64,000 nucleotides of DNA from Limonium bicolor (lineage: Eukaryota; Streptophyta; Magnoliopsida; Caryophyllales; Plumbaginaceae), in assembly GCA_023374045.1 (NCBI GenBank), contig CM041782.1, positions 253,417,810 through 253,481,809 of the forward strand. The letters are read 5' to 3'. A program made the position numbers and the translations under genes. Every line of letters starts with the position of its first letter. Within the stretch, counting starts at the first letter, position 1. The notes beneath the pieces are model-generated. The model saw only the letters and a list, made by a program, of their open reading frames with translations, did no database searches and had not been told where the DNA came from. Of this stretch, positions 1-12,792 are shown in pieces.

Positions 1-1480
1 ACACTGAATTTCCACAATATATATGCCTTTAACCTGCGATTACATACAACAACATATGTTATTTTACTAGTCTCCTTGAGAACATTTACTAGGTCATTTA
101 CCATGTGCTCTTTAGGTAGTTTTAATAAGCAATTATAGCTCATTTCTCCTAAGGCATTAAACAACATTAAGTTAGTAGATTTACCTCTTTTTCCAACACA
201 CTTCCTTCTTGTTTCCTTACAAAACCGTATGGTATTTTGATTCTTTGACAAGTTCTAAACAATATACAAACATTATAATGAGTATTCAAGCTATAAGCTT
301 CATCTCATTGTAAACCCTAATTTGACATTGTTTCAAAACATGAATGTAGTTGTTTTACCTTGATCTTTGAAGAGAGTTTGAATAAATAACAAGAGAGGAC
401 TCCACCTAGTCCATGAAGAGTTGAAATGAAGCTAGAACAAAGTCACACAATGAGCTATATCAATGTGTATTTTCGGACATGACAAAAACAAGGAGGAAAC
501 TTGATTTTTGTTTGAGATTCCTTACCTAGAAGCAAAGGAGAGTAATAATATGTAGAAATCCAAGCTCAAGCTCCTTCAATGGTGGAACACCTTGGCACCG
601 AAATGGAGCTCTTGGAGTTTTGAGAAGATAGGAATGAAGAGCTTGATGAGAGGAAGAGATTGGTGGTGTTTGTTTTTGATTTGGACAAGTGAGCTAGGTT
701 TAACAAGTGGTCAAAGTTGGAGCTTCCATGGTGATAGTGGTATTACCGAGAGAGAACAAGGAAGAAGGAAGAAGAGAGGTGTTTGCAAACCGTGGGAATG
801 AAGGGAAGAAATGAGAATGAAGATAGAACTTGCTTTTAGGAGATATTTATGTTAATAAAGTAAAAAGTAAGTTTACTTAGTTTTCTTTACTTACTTATAA
901 TATTAACTAGAGAGTGGTGAGTCACACACTTATAAAAACCGGCCCCCTTTATTAGTATGAGGGCATTTTAGTCTTTGTTTTCAATTTAATTACTTAATAC
1001 AACATATGTTATAAACTAGCTTATAAAAAGTACTATTCACCTAAACAAGGCACTTAGAAGTGAAATTTTTGATTTCCCACTAATATAGCCACCCAAATGT
1101 GATACTATATAGTACACATATATATTTAAGAGTAATGATGGACATTTAGCCATTCAAAACTCATTTACAAGACAATTTTTCAAAAACGTGCTTTAAGACT
1201 TCTTAAAGCACATTTTGTGTTTTAACTTGCTTTCAAGCTTGGTTTTCTTTGGTAATTGGTTTAATAAGTTCATTAGTACATAAATGAGGTCTTGGTAAGC
1301 TCATTAGGTCTTACTCAAGTTTATCCCAAGCTTAGAGCACATTTTAGCTCTTATTGACTTTAAAGCACATTTGTGTTTCCTTTTGTTTAAATTTGTTTAG
1401 TAAGGTTTCTAAGACTCTTTTTAGTCTTGTTACACCCTATTTAGGTGTTTAAACAACATAACTAGGTTTGGGGTATTTCA
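1..1480 (-). mobile_element. Family P LTR, partial (runs off window start)
   Basis: This is the U3-side end of a long Ty3/Gypsy-type LTR read on the minus strand, where it begins TGAAATACCCCAAACC at 1480 and continues beyond base 1. It aligns by eye with 25150-26487, 33700-35030 and 42230-43586 (same strand) and with 58251-59480 and 62767-64000 (opposite strand). The shared block includes the run around 1140-1260 containing AAAGCACATTTTGTG. No reading frame is supported. It interrupts LTR S, which starts at 1481. Its internal region and other LTR lie outside the window, so intactness is unknown. Confidence 0.85.
915..960 (-). promoter_or_regulatory. Predicted LTR core promoter of the P copy at window start
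   Basis: On the minus strand an AT-rich TATA-like stretch (CTAATAAAG) is followed by GGGGGCCGGTTTTTAT and then by a TGACTCAC dyad. The same order occurs in the other P LTRs, where the dyad is a longer palindrome. Position about 520-565 bp into the LTR suits a U3/R boundary. Inferred from conservation only. Confidence 0.45.
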
Positions 1481-3456
1481 TATAAAGTTCATTAATCAAC
1501 TATACTTTAATTTTTGATTACATTAAAAACTATATATTATAAGTTATTCTTATGAAAAACTCACAAACACAATTTTTAAAACCTTTTCCCGTTGCCCAAA
1601 AATTCCCAAATTTAATATACAGTAACTATAACATTTTATACATATTATAAAATTTTTATTTCATAAAAATATCCTTTTAATTTAGCCAAATAATTCCAGA
1701 AAACCCGTAACTTGTAAAAATCATAACTTATGTTTAAAAACTCCAAAACCTTAATAATTTACATCAAATAAACTACATAAAATAAGGAATCTATGGTTAA
1801 AATTTCAAGTCAAAATACATTCGGGAAGATATTTAAATTAACCCAACAAGTTAAGGTTTATTTCTGGAATTATATTACTTAATATACCTACGTTATAATC
1901 CTGGCCGTCCGTATCTCCTAACCACGATCGGACGGTCCAGATCCGCCGAGTTCTTCAGCGAAAAGCTAATGAATGTCGAGTACTAATTCGACGATTTCTC
2001 TCAACTCACAGAACCAAATCGATTGATTTTTGTTTCATTGGATCCGAAATTCAATTACGGTTCTAACGGTACCAATTATACGACCTATGATGCACGAATT
2101 CGTGAAACCGATTCTGGGTTCGAACAAACTAGGGTTCATGGGTTTTCGAATTTCGATTTGCAAATTACTCTCAGTATAATGCATAATAGGATAAATTGAT
2201 TAGTGGGTTAGGTCGAAAACGCAAGGACGATTAGCATAATCGGAAGGATTTGAAGAAAAACTCACCACAATTGCACGATTGAAGCGATTCGAAATCGTTT
2301 TTTCTGGAAAGGTTCCGACTTCAAACTGTTCGAGTAGCGAACTTTGGAGGTCTGTAGATTACGTTCTAGATCGAGTTAGGCCATGTTTTTGGGCTCATTA
2401 GAAAAAAGAAACATAGATCTACACATTGATAACTAGAACTAATCCTAACTCGCACTATACAGAAAGAAAATTGACCCGAAAGTTACGAGTTTACCTGTCG
2501 TTTCCCTATGATTTTATGTGCTGAAAAATCAGAGACTTTGGGCGACTTTATCTTCCAAACGGTTACGAATCAGGCTTGGGAATAAACATGAAAGTTGTAG
2601 ATGGATTAGAGATCTACACAACGAGCTATAGAAATCGAAATTTAGTTGAAAGACGAGGAAGTTATGGCAAGACGAACTTTACCTGAAATCGCATGAAAAC
2701 TGGAATCTGGGTTACGAACTCGAAAGCTGGCAACTTTGGATCAACTTTCCCGTCGATGTAGAATGAGTTAGGGCTTGTGTGAGTTATGATTGTAAAGAGG
2801 GAATTAAGGAGAAACGAATAGAGAAGACGGCACTGGAAAATTCGAAGTAACGAGTGAGATATAGCCGTCACAAGTTAGGTCAAAATCGGATGATTGTTGG
2901 AGAAAAACAAGGAGATAGAATCGACCAAGTGTTGGGGCGCACGAGAGGCTGACACATGGCAGTTATAAAATTTTGGCTCTAAACTTCAAACTAGCATAAT
3001 TGGCTAGGATGATCCGTTTTTGACGTTCTTTTTATCGATCTTCATGGTTTTTCATAACCTATTTTTTGGTATAGGTTTCATGGCCTGGTTTGACCATTCT
3101 CAAAAAGTCAACTCTAGCAAGGCTCAATAAGCTTTAAGGTTTCTAGAATTTTATATTGACTTTTATATTTCAAAACAATGTTCCAACACTTCCTAAAATC
3201 TTTATAATATATTTGGAGTGTTTAATAATTTTCCCAAGATTTATTGACTTATAAATCTTATTATTAAATTCATAATACTATATAATAATGTATAATAATT
3301 AGGGCTAAATAGGAGAAAACCCCTAAATAAATTTCACAATTCCATATAATAATTTAATATTCATAAGTCCAATATAATTTAATACTTAATAATATTATTA
3401 AAGGTTTAATAAAAGAAATCCCCTAAATTAATTTAAATTAATTTAGGGGTATTTCA
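1481..3456 (-). mobile_element. LTR of a separate family (S), partial
   Basis: On the minus strand this block starts TGAAATACCCCTAAATTAA at 3456, directly after R-type internal sequence, and is cut at 1480/1481 by the P LTR. Its first 100 bases resemble the AT-rich LTR start of family Q, but the rest does not match the other LTRs here. A GC-richer stretch at about 1900-2960 probably is the transcribed leader. No coding potential was seen. It may be an independent insertion into R or the remains of a recombined 3' LTR; no canonical polypurine tract sits at 3457, which favours insertion or rearrangement. Confidence 0.6.
2960..2976 (-). promoter_or_regulatory. Possible TATA box of LTR S
   Basis: The minus strand reads AAAATTTTATAACTGCC about 490 bp into the LTR, followed by a GC-richer, pyrimidine-rich leader. 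The distance from the LTR start is like the TATA position of family Q (about 470 bp). Weak evidence from sequence alone. Confidence 0.35.
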
Positions 3457-4555
3457 GCCTCACATTAGGGTATGTATATTTTCCATTACTTAACTCCTCT
3501 AAAATACATCAGTACTCCTCAAATTTTCAGGTTTATAACCTCCAAGTTATATATATGTAGCATTTAGTATTGCTAATTTGGTACTTCTCCCGACTTCAGA
3601 ATATACTGGTTCGAAGTTTGTTCTCTTCTCATTTTTATTAGGCGTCCAGCGTTGTCACTATATTGACACTAGCGGAGACCCTTGATATTGATCAGGTATT
3701 AAAACCCGTGCTTATCCATGATAGATGCTTAATTCTTTTATGGTGGGATTCTGCTCTTCGTGTCATTACAATTGGCTCGTTATACTGATTGTCTTCTTTC
3801 AAGGTTGCACCTTCTTCTTATGAAGTTAATGTAGTTCGTAAGATTTCTGTCCCGCACTGGGCGGTAGGCTCAGTGCCTGGGTATCCCATAAAACTCAGTG
3901 TTTGATCTTCCCGAGGAGGTATTCATTCACCTTCCTGTTGTCTTAACTTATGCATTCGTTCTTCAAGCGCTATTAGGGCTATGTTGTCTTTACACAACAA
4001 TAGGTATTATTTTATCACCATCATGGAAGGTATGATCTGTCGTCCGTGAATTTAGCCACAACTTGTAGGTCTTTATGGTTTCCACCTTTATTTGGTTTAC
4101 TGAAGCAGCACTTGTTGTAGCAAGTGCGCCATGCAGGTTGGATCTCCATGCAGTGTATGTTTATCGCGACACAAATTTACTCCTTCAAAATTGTATACTT
4201 GGCGGTATTGTCAGCCTTTCTTGTTGTCATCGGTATGGCATCACTGTCATTCGTCGTCAGCTTCCCGTGTGAACAACGGTTGGCGTCGTACGGTTCTCAA
4301 CAAACCCTTTCGACAATACAGGTAGTCTTAAGTACTTATGTTAATTAATGTATTCCTTTTCATGACATCTGCTCGTTGTTTAGGCAGGTCATAATTTGTA
4401 GTTACTGTATGTTTTGGACAGTTGTGAACGCCCTTCAGCGGACCAAGTAAAAATAAGTTATTACTCCTCATTGTACTATCACGCACCTTGTATCCCAAGG
4501 CTAATTTCGGTTGTATTCGGTTCTCGGAGCGTAACTACGCTCTGATACCACTTTT
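3457..4555 (-). mobile_element. Internal remnant of element R (PBS side)
   Basis: About 1.1 kb of minus-strand internal sequence follows the tRNA-Met PBS at 4538-4550. It has no convincing frame; three overlapping short plus-strand ORFs at 4075-4348 are antisense and unlike known proteins. At 4108-4127 it carries GCACTTGTTGTAGCAAGTGC, a near-perfect palindrome recurring in the internal domains of P (30566-30585) and Q (22762-22781), so R belongs to the same non-autonomous group. Truncated at 3456 by LTR S. Confidence 0.65.
4538..4550 (-). other. Primer-binding site, tRNA-Met (element R)
   Basis: The minus strand reads TGGTATCAGAGCG, the standard plant initiator tRNA-Met primer site, six bases after the LTR end at 4556. 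With the bases downstream it can fold back on itself (about 4527-4549). Confidence 0.85.
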
Positions 4556-4855
4556 TGTAACACCCCAACCCGAAACTCCACAACCTGAACAATGATAGCT
4601 CCCAATTCAACTAGATATGCAGCAGAATAAATACAACAAAACGGGTGGTGCTACAATGCCATTAGTCACCCATGTGACTAACAAGGCTAACTCCAATACA
4701 ACTTACAAATGGTACGAACTGAGCGCTGAATACAAACCGCTTTAATTACAAAATTTAAAAGTAAAGGTACAATACTGTAAAATGATACAGGTTGAAATAA
4801 TCCCATATCTTAAATTCTACCCCACCTACGCTCGGTTGGGTAATCTCTTCAACTT

Positions 4856-4920
4856 CAGGTACCTAAAAAGTGGGGGGGGGGGTGCCCCGAAGGGCTCAGC
4901 AAACAACTATGCTGGTATGA
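4856..4920 (-). promoter_or_regulatory. Conserved LTR-end module with acceptor-like AG|GTA (R)
   Basis: Minus strand order: CATACCAGCA, a spacer, GCTGAGCCCTTCGGGGC, a C-rich run, then TTTTTAG|GTACCTGAAG. The same order occurs in P, Q and the right-hand P copies 310-365 bp from the LTR end. It resembles a polypyrimidine tract plus splice acceptor, but could be a packaging or 3'-processing element. Confidence 0.5.
4872..4882. repeat. G11 homopolymer
   Basis: Eleven consecutive G residues inside the conserved module of LTR R; the length is likely unreliable in an assembly. Confidence 0.9.
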
Positions 4921-5422
4921 AAATCGTGCAGGCTGTAAGCTAGCAGGCCACACAAGCTATTTTGTCGAATACATGCAGTTCATTTTTTTTGTACAACAGT
5001 AAACACACAACATGCAATATTCACGACAAGTAGTTATAGCAAGGACAATAATGCCACACAGAACAAGACTCTAGAAGGTCTAGTTAGATGTTCTGTTATT
5101 GATTGATAGTAGTCATGCCCACACAAGGGACCAACAGTAGCACAAAGGTACTAGAATATAAGGGAGGTAAAGTGACCTCGTTAACCTCTATCTTCATAGA
5201 GTAAATTGATCGGGTATGATAAACCCTTAGACGAGATGGGACTCTCGTATGAGTAGGCGGGTAATAATCCCTCAGGAGAGCACGTAGTCAACTCCTGTAC
5301 TTAAAAGATGTGGGAAAGGTATAAATAAACTCTTCAGCGAGAATGGGACTCTCGCGAATTTTCATGGGGAGCCGGGACTCGATCCCACCGAGATTAATGT
5401 AACTGCCTCTTATTGTAAGTAT

Positions 5423-5570
5423 ACGGGTATTTAGCCCAACGGAAGAACGTGCTGTTCTTCCACCACAAGTAAAAGCGGGTATTTAGCCCAACGGGAGAAT
5501 GTAGTATTCTCCCACCACATGATAATACGGGTATTTAGCCCAACGGGAGAATGTAGTATTCTCCCACCAC
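5423..5570. repeat. Three tandem ~50-bp hairpin repeats
   Basis: Three units start CGGGTATTTAGCCCAACGG and each ends in a short inverted repeat: GGAAGAAC..GTTCTTCC in unit 1 and GGGAGAATGTAGTATTCTCC in units 2 and 3. Unit 1 differs from the others on both stem arms in a pairing-preserving way. Related palindromes (CGAGATGGGACTCTCG type) lie just upstream at about 5232-5250 and 5338-5356. Confidence 0.8.
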
Positions 5571-6939
5571 CGTCGCGACGTACATATAGTTGGAAGACGA
5601 CCTGAGACAGGTACATCTCTCGTAGTTGCATGCATGGCCAGATACATCTGGGCTCCTCGTTTTTCGTAGCATAGAATATGTTAGATGTCACACAAGGACG
5701 TTAAACAAGCATACTATTGTGTATTGTCAGTTATCGCGTTTAGGGATAACGACGTTTATTTATAAGGGAAGTTAGTGAGAAACATGAGTACAAGTTCTCT
5801 GTATAACAACACATAGGTATTTAATCCACTGGTAATGTAGTGTTGTATGCGTGGCACATACATTATAGTCAGAAACGTTCACGCACATAAAACAACACAA
5901 CAGCGCATATCGTTCGCGCACATTAAATAACACAACAGTGCACATCAATCATGCACATAAAATAACACAACAGTGTACAAGTGCAGTACAACGTTTTGCA
6001 TGTAATTATCTTGGTCGTTAATTCACACAACAGGTAGCACACAAACCGGTATAATCCGATAGCAAACAGGTTGCAAGAATCCCATACCGTTCACCATAGA
6101 TTGTACTTGATTAATTCCCAGTCAACGTCTCGTTAAACAAGGTCCTAAAATAGGATTAATTGAGAGTGTTAATTTATGTTACTCTCGTATATGATTTTTA
6201 CCGTAACGTAAAGTGATTTCGAAATCCCTCGTCATTTTACGTGAGGTTAATTTACCATAGTAATTATTCCTTTCACTTCTTAACTTTACTTATAAGTAAG
6301 GAATTATTATATACCTTAAATCTCATAGTCTTTATTTATAAGACTATTATTGCATGGTAGTATACTATTATTTATTCCCATGATTTTAAGTATGCCACGT
6401 TGGCTATTCCCCTTAGTTTATTTAATCCCCTTGGATATATTTTTATATTTATATATTTATACATGTATGTATACAAGTATTATTTTATATGACATGTTGT
6501 ATTTATCCAAATGACAAAACAACTTATAAATCCGTCAATGACATTTATTGGTCACATTTACTCAATTCTCCTCATAACTTTAAATATAATATACTATAAT
6601 CTCAACCATTATTTGATGGTCATATACTCTCGTTATTTCATGTGAGGTTTTAACTTAACGTTTAGGTAATTTCCTTAACCTCCTAACCTTATTATAATCA
6701 AGGCATTTGTTCATATATTTTAAAGTATGTAGTCTTAAATTATAAGACTTATATTGAGTGGTATTTCCTTTAAATTACCTTATGATTTTATGTACATCAT
6801 ATTATATTATTTTCTTTGACTTACTTTGAAATCCTTTGAGGTATTTATTTACACATGTAATATTTATAATACATGTTTATATTTGTCTAAGTAATATTTC
6901 AACTTAATGAATTCCTTATATTTTTAGATAGTCACTCAT

Positions 6940-8050
6940 GGACTTAGGAATTTCCAAAACTTCTATTAATTACAAACTAACCCCAAATAATATTATTTCT
7001 TTACACATAATTTACTTATACCTTTATAACCTATAGCTTTAATTTCTTAATTCCTTAAATCATAATTTCTTTTCTAATCCCACCAAATATCCACATAGGA
7101 CTTAATAACATTTTTAATTCCAATGAACACCCTTATATTCTCGGATTACAAATATAACATAACAACTTTATAAACCATTAATTCCAAATACATTATATTA
7201 CAATTTATAATTCCTTAATTAAAATTTCCTCCACTTAAATTTCGGTAATTAATTTTTTTGGACATAATAACTTTTGTAAATTACCAAACAGCCCCATGAA
7301 CCTTCGGCTTTAACATATATCTTCTTATAATTACATTTTAACCCCAAAACTTTATAATAGTTATATATTAACTTATAAACTATAGTTTTACTATTTAATT
7401 TCCTTTATAACCAAGTGTACATTATATTTCTACTAATTTGCATCCGCCCCTATTTAAATTCCAGATTTACATATAAACTTTTATAAATTACAATTTCACC
7501 CCAAAATTTTATAAACTTAATCTTTTATGTCTTAATCCATTTTAACTCAAGGTTTTTGTTCAACACTTTGACCAAAGCCTAATTTCATACTTAATACATT
7601 ATTGTACCCATAAAATCATTCTTAATTCGGTTATACACCAAATTTTCCAGAAATTACAAAGTAGCCCCAAAACTTTATAAATTGTTATTTTAACACATAA
7701 GCTCTTGTTTAGTTTAACCAAAATTCATAATATTAATTATTACATTATAATATATCATAATTATGCCAAGGATACCTATAATTTTCGGAAATTACCATTG
7801 GTATCTCAAACTTTCCAAAATTCACAATTTTACCACATAACTTATTAAACTAGTCATTTAAACACTAGTAATTATTTCTAACTTACCCAAAGTTCTTAAT
7901 ATGAGTTTATACACTATATTATATCAAAGTTCACCAAATTTAATAAATAATTCTCGGCCACAATTTAATCTAGCCACCAAGTTTTGGTAAATTACATATT
8001 TTACCCTTAACCTTATAAACTTAATATCTTAGGTATTAAAATACCTAATT
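6940..8050. repeat. Degenerate AT-rich tandem repeat in LTR R
   Basis: A motif of the type AATTACA..CCCCAAAACTTTATAA recurs near 6960, 7330, 7490, 7655, 7785 and 7990, spaced roughly 130-200 bp. The copies are strongly diverged. Outside this motif, 5760-8300 is simply AT-rich LTR sequence in which no gene is visible. Confidence 0.5.
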
Positions 8051-9346
8051 AACTTATCCAAATATTTAATAAAATCTTAATATATAGTATTAAGCTGCAA
8101 TATACCAAATTGAAGTTTATATTTTCAGCAATAATTTTTATGACCAAATAATTAACTTAAAATTTCTTAAATCAATTCTTAAACCTTAACTCCATCTTTA
8201 ATTAATCAAAACACATATTTAAAACCTTAATGATTTCGGCCTTAATTTTATAAGAGGGGAATTAATGGTTTAATGTTATAAAACATAGTTTAAACCATAG
8301 ATCTACATATATATACTTAGATAAATTACATACCCTCTTGTAAAATGATTTTTCCCTAGGTTTCTCCTTGGATCTTTAGCCACACAACTTTGATCTATAC
8401 TCCTTGTAGGTGCCTTGAAGATTAGAACAAGGATACCTTATGTTTAACCTTGAATTTCTAACTAAACCTTAAGAAATTAAGTAAGGTGTTATATATAAGA
8501 TTTGTAATAAAGTTTATGATTTACCTTAATATTTCAAAGTGGTGTTCAAGGGCACTTATAATTTCGGCCTTGACAAGGAGAAGAGGAATGAATAAGCTCT
8601 TGAAGAGATCTAAGCTTATAACTTAGAAATAACTCTTGTAAACCTTAAAATCAAAGATTTACCTTAGGAAAAATGGCATAAGCTCACGCCTAGATTGTTG
8701 TTTGATGAACACCTTGTCAAAACATGAAGAAGTTGAAGTTAATGAAGGGAATAAACAAGAACAAAGTCTGCCATGGACTTGTCTTGGAAGAAAATGAAGT
8801 TTTAAGGCATTTTTCATACCTTAAGCCTTCAAGAACCTTTCTAAGGTGTTTCCTTTGATTATCTACGAAATTCTTAGCAGAATGGTGATTGGGGTTGATC
8901 TAGATCAATGGAATGAATTAGATGAACTCCCTTGGTGCTAGGAACCGAAAATCTTGAAAATGGCATAAAAATACAACTAGATTAACTTAAGAAATGAGAG
9001 CTCTTACTAATGGAACTTACCAAGCCTGGAAGTAGGGAGTGTTAGCGTGAGTAAGGGAAGGAGAAAGGAAGTGAAATCGGAACGTAGAAGAGGAAGAAGG
9101 GACAAGACTCCTTAATTGTCAATGTTAGGTGAAAATAATTTATTTTAGTCAAAAGGGGAGGCAATTAAGTCTAAGGCCTCAATCAGTGGGATAATGTGTT
9201 TAAAATGGATGCCATGGGACAAGGATCAACCGGCCAAAAATTTTGAATACAAACAAATTTGACAAAAGTGATGATATAAGGTAAGAAAATGATTTAAAGA
9301 CATGAAAATCATGTCTCTTTGTAGCCAAAATCGGCAGGTATAGGGA

Positions 9347-9360
9347 GGGTGAGTCACCCT
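9347..9360 (-). promoter_or_regulatory. GGTGAGTCACC palindrome in LTR R
   Basis: GGGTGAGTCACCCT matches the palindrome found next to the predicted core promoter of P LTRs. TGAGTCA is the classical bZIP (GCN4-type) site. Function is inferred from conservation only. Confidence 0.45.
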
Positions 9361-10027
9361 TGTTCTCCCCTGATTATTATAGTTAACTTAGGTCCTTTTA
9401 AGAATATCAACTTGTGGCTATTCAATTCTACAAGTTAAATGTGTAAAACGCATTTTTTCGGTACCCAAAAAGTGTGTTTTTGTGCTCGAAGAACATTTCG
9501 GAAAATAAATTGTTCCAACGAGTTCTAAGTGTTTATAGACATTTTTTAAGGTAAATTATGATATATTAAGGTGTTACATTGAGTTATATGGGGTTATATC
9601 AACAAATGACACAATTCCCGGACTACTAGGACACTCCCGGACCAAAACATGAGCGTTAAGAATTTCTCCCGAGCACTTTGTGTTCAAATGAAAAAGTGGC
9701 ATGGATCTCCTCTTATAAATATTGAATAACGATCAACTAACCATTTGGAGTGAAGAAAACTAAGTTATACCAACTTAGAATGCATTTTCGGGGTCTCCGG
9801 GGCTCCTCGTGCTTTAAGGGGCGTGCGCGAGCGCACCCGGGCACTTTGCATTTTTAACTAGATATGGCCTGGGGACTATGTTTGTATAGTCATATAATGA
9901 GGGTATGACCATTTGGTTTGAGTTTAAAAGGTCATACAAGGTCACGCTTAACTCACGTTTTTAAGGTGTTTTAAGAACGTTCTTGTCGTTAAGATGTTTA
10001 GTGCGTATTTTTGACCTTTGATGAGTT

Positions 10028-10032
10028 CTTTT
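10028..10032. repeat. Left target-site duplication of element Q (CTTTT)
   Basis: CTTTT directly precedes the TG of Q's 5' LTR and is repeated at 52454-52458 directly after the CA of its 3' LTR. Confidence 0.85.
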
Positions 10033-10502
10033 TGAAATATCCCTAATATTAATTACTTTAATTAATAATGAATTAATTAAATAAAAATAATTAATGAGAG
10101 ATTATGGAATTAAATATCTCAAAATGGGTAAGGGGGAAACATAATATTTAAATAAACCCTAAGTAGTCATTATGAAACATTAACGAAACCTAAAACGACA
10201 GTGAGGAGGTTTTGAAAAAAAAAATGTAAACGAAAATATAATTGATCGTTTTTACATTGGAAAACATGTCACAAGTATTTTAGAAGTGGAAATGAGATCT
10301 TAGACACCTTATAAAGTATTTGGGTGATTTTGGAGGCATTGGAAAAATTGGTTAAGCAGTCGGAATAAAAGACGTCGCGTTTTCGCCATATTAAACTATT
10401 AATAATGATATTTATAAATAACAATATTAATTATTGTTTGAGTCTGCTCTCGGTAATAGTCCAATCTTCATTGGGCACAGTGACTCCAGACCAAAAAAAA
10501 AA

Positions 10503-10514
10503 TATATTATATAC
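10503..10514 (+). promoter_or_regulatory. Predicted TATA box of Q 5' LTR
   Basis: TATATTATATAC lies 470 bp into the LTR and is followed by a CT-rich leader. The equivalent in the 3' LTR is at about 47439-47449. If correct, U3 is about 0.5 kb and R/U5 nearly 5 kb. Confidence 0.55.
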
Positions 10515-12787
10515 AGAGCCCACCTCCTTAGTTCTACACCACGGTAAAATTAAACCCTGATATGGTGAAGAACTTCACCGTCTTCCTTCACTCCCCCTCT
10601 CACAGTTTGCAAGTTTGCAACCCTAACTGGAAAACTTCTCTGAAATTGCCCTTCCCTCTTCTGAAATTGAAGAATCTCTCAAACCCTAACTTGCAACGTA
10701 GAGCGCTGCCTTTCCCTTCTCTTCTTCGTTCAATTTCTGCTCCATACAACCTAAACTAGTGGAGCTCTGTCGCCTCTGTTCACTCTCGGTATTTCGGCAA
10801 TCAACTTCTCCACTGTTCTTCTAATTTTCCAACCGGTTGAACAAGGAATGGAAGCTATGCGCCCCCATTCTCCCTCGGTCATACAAACGCAAAAAAAAAG
10901 AAAAGAAAGAAGGTAATGCTTAGCTTGTCTTTCTACAATTTCCTCCACGGTTTTGGAGTTAACTGGAGCTATCATACTTCCCTAACCCTTTCTTCTTCAT
11001 CCACATGATGAATCGGTGGGGACTTCGTTCTTCTTGGCCTGCGACCGAAAATTCTGAGAAGAAACCGAAAACAAATCCTAGCTAGTTGGGTAAGTCGGGC
11101 TTGGTACCTTCAAGCCGTAGATTTTGCTTATATTTCTTCCCAGATCTGAAACAATACCTTAACCCATTCTTTATTTCGAACAGGGCCTAATGTTGGGGGC
11201 TAGATACTCACTTCTGACAAAAAAAAGGATACGAGTCTAACCTTGCATTCTTGAATTAATATTGTAGGCATAGTGTAATATGTAAAGATCTGAAGTAAAG
11301 AGGAACTACTATGTTGTTAAGTTGTTCTGGAATGATGGGTAGTTAAGTGAGTTGTGTTCTGGCTGAACCGAATCTCACAATCCCTAATTGATCTTAGAGT
11401 TCTTGGAGGGTGAGCAAACATGAACTTACTGTTTCATTTTGGGGTCAATCTCTATATAATTTCTAATATAGCTAGATGTTTTCTTTATTTTCATGAGCTT
11501 GCGTATGAATGAATATCTGGTGAGTTTAATTATAAACTTGACTTAGGGTTATAGGTAATAGGTAGCTTAATGAAATTAGAGATTTGTTTCGGTTGTTCTC
11601 AGTGATTTAGGATGTGATAACCTCATAATCTGGGTAGTAAACCTTGTCGGGCTGAAATAATGGTCCTCAAGTTCTGGATATTTACTTATCGCTCCTGGTG
11701 AATAAGGGGATTAACAAACCAAACACATATTAGTTAAAGGGAATGAGAGTAAATAAACTTAAATGTAACTATAGACCTTAGGATTTTGATTTAGTCGATA
11801 TTAGACAAGTTGACTGTATAACCATGGGGGATTAAACCTTTACGAGTAGTAGTCAGATTGATAAGTTAGCAAATCATGGTGGCAAAGTAAATCTGATATA
11901 GAAACAACACGTGTGAAGCGGTAGTAATTGTGTTGATAAATTAGCAAGGAGTACTTAAGATATATATGTGTATATATATCAAGTTAATAATTTAGTGTAT
12001 TTCGATTGAATTGGGGTGTTTGGTCTTATACTGATGGTTAGTGGGTTCTAACGTCAGTTTGGGTTTGATTTACATAATCTGTGCATATAAGTTTGAACGG
12101 ATGAATTAATAGATTGATATCCTCTTTGTCTAAAAATAAAAAGGATTTGTAAAAGTAACCGTAAGTGTTACAGTTATTAATGGGTAATTCAAGTTACACA
12201 AATGTGCATTTTACAAATTGGCAAAGCTAATGTGGGATTGACTGTTTGGTGGGCGTATTGTGGGTGGGCGAGAATATGATGTAATTGGAGTTTTTAAATT
12301 AAAAATCTAAGTTTGATAAGGTTGGAGGGTAAATTCAAAATTTAAGGGAAATTAGGATTGTTGTGTTTGAGCGGTGAGTAGTGATTTGGAGGTATATATA
12401 TATATAAAAAAAACGTTAATCTGGCCAAATAAGGTTTCTAATGTTTCAACTATTTTGGTGCACAAGTGTTTAATCGTAATAAGCATAATAAATGTATAGT
12501 CCAGTGGATTTTGACAGTATGTTTTGTAGATTAATACTAATATGATGAGAGTGGTTGTGGGATGGTTCTACCCTGACACATTAGTGGTTAGACCGGTATG
12601 ACGTAATGTAATTTATGGAAGATAATGGTCGGTTAATAAATAATAAGGTGTGTTCAGGTTATAGTTTAATGAATAATTAAACATATAAGATAGTAAATTA
12701 GTAAGTTGTAATATGTGTTTTGGTAAATTGATTAAGCGATGGATTAAAATAATTAAGAAACCATCTTATTTAAATCGGTATTGATTG

Positions 12788-12792
12788 GTAAG
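12788..12792. repeat. Left target-site duplication of element D (GTAAG)
   Basis: GTAAG is repeated at 18609-18613. The uninterrupted site GGTAAGTATTAAGG is present in Q's 3' LTR near 49730, confirming the insertion point. Confidence 0.95.

Larger units (their letters stand above)
4556..10032 (-). mobile_element. Element R 5' LTR, first part
   Basis: On the plus strand it begins TGTAACACCCCAACCCG at 4556, next to the PBS. The matching other terminus, GGGGTATTTCA, is at 52906, because element Q is inserted in between; joined length is about 5.9 kb. It contains the conserved U5-side module (4856-4920), a tandem hairpin repeat (5423-5570), a long AT-rich stretch with degenerate repeats (about 6940-8050) and a promoter-type palindrome (9347-9360). 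All ORFs are short and unconvincing. The minus-strand ORF 5431-5691 translates the tandem repeat and is not a gene. Confidence 0.75.

Noticed and set aside
5423..5570. Direct repeats resembling a CRISPR array
   Set aside because: Only three adjoining units without unique spacers, in plant LTR sequence; a tandem hairpin repeat.
10562..10759. 65-aa plus-strand ORF just after the Q TATA box, resembling a basic leader peptide
   Set aside because: The equivalent sequence in Q's 3' LTR (about 47501) has an extra A after the start and other indels, so the frame is not kept; composition is that of a CT-rich leader.
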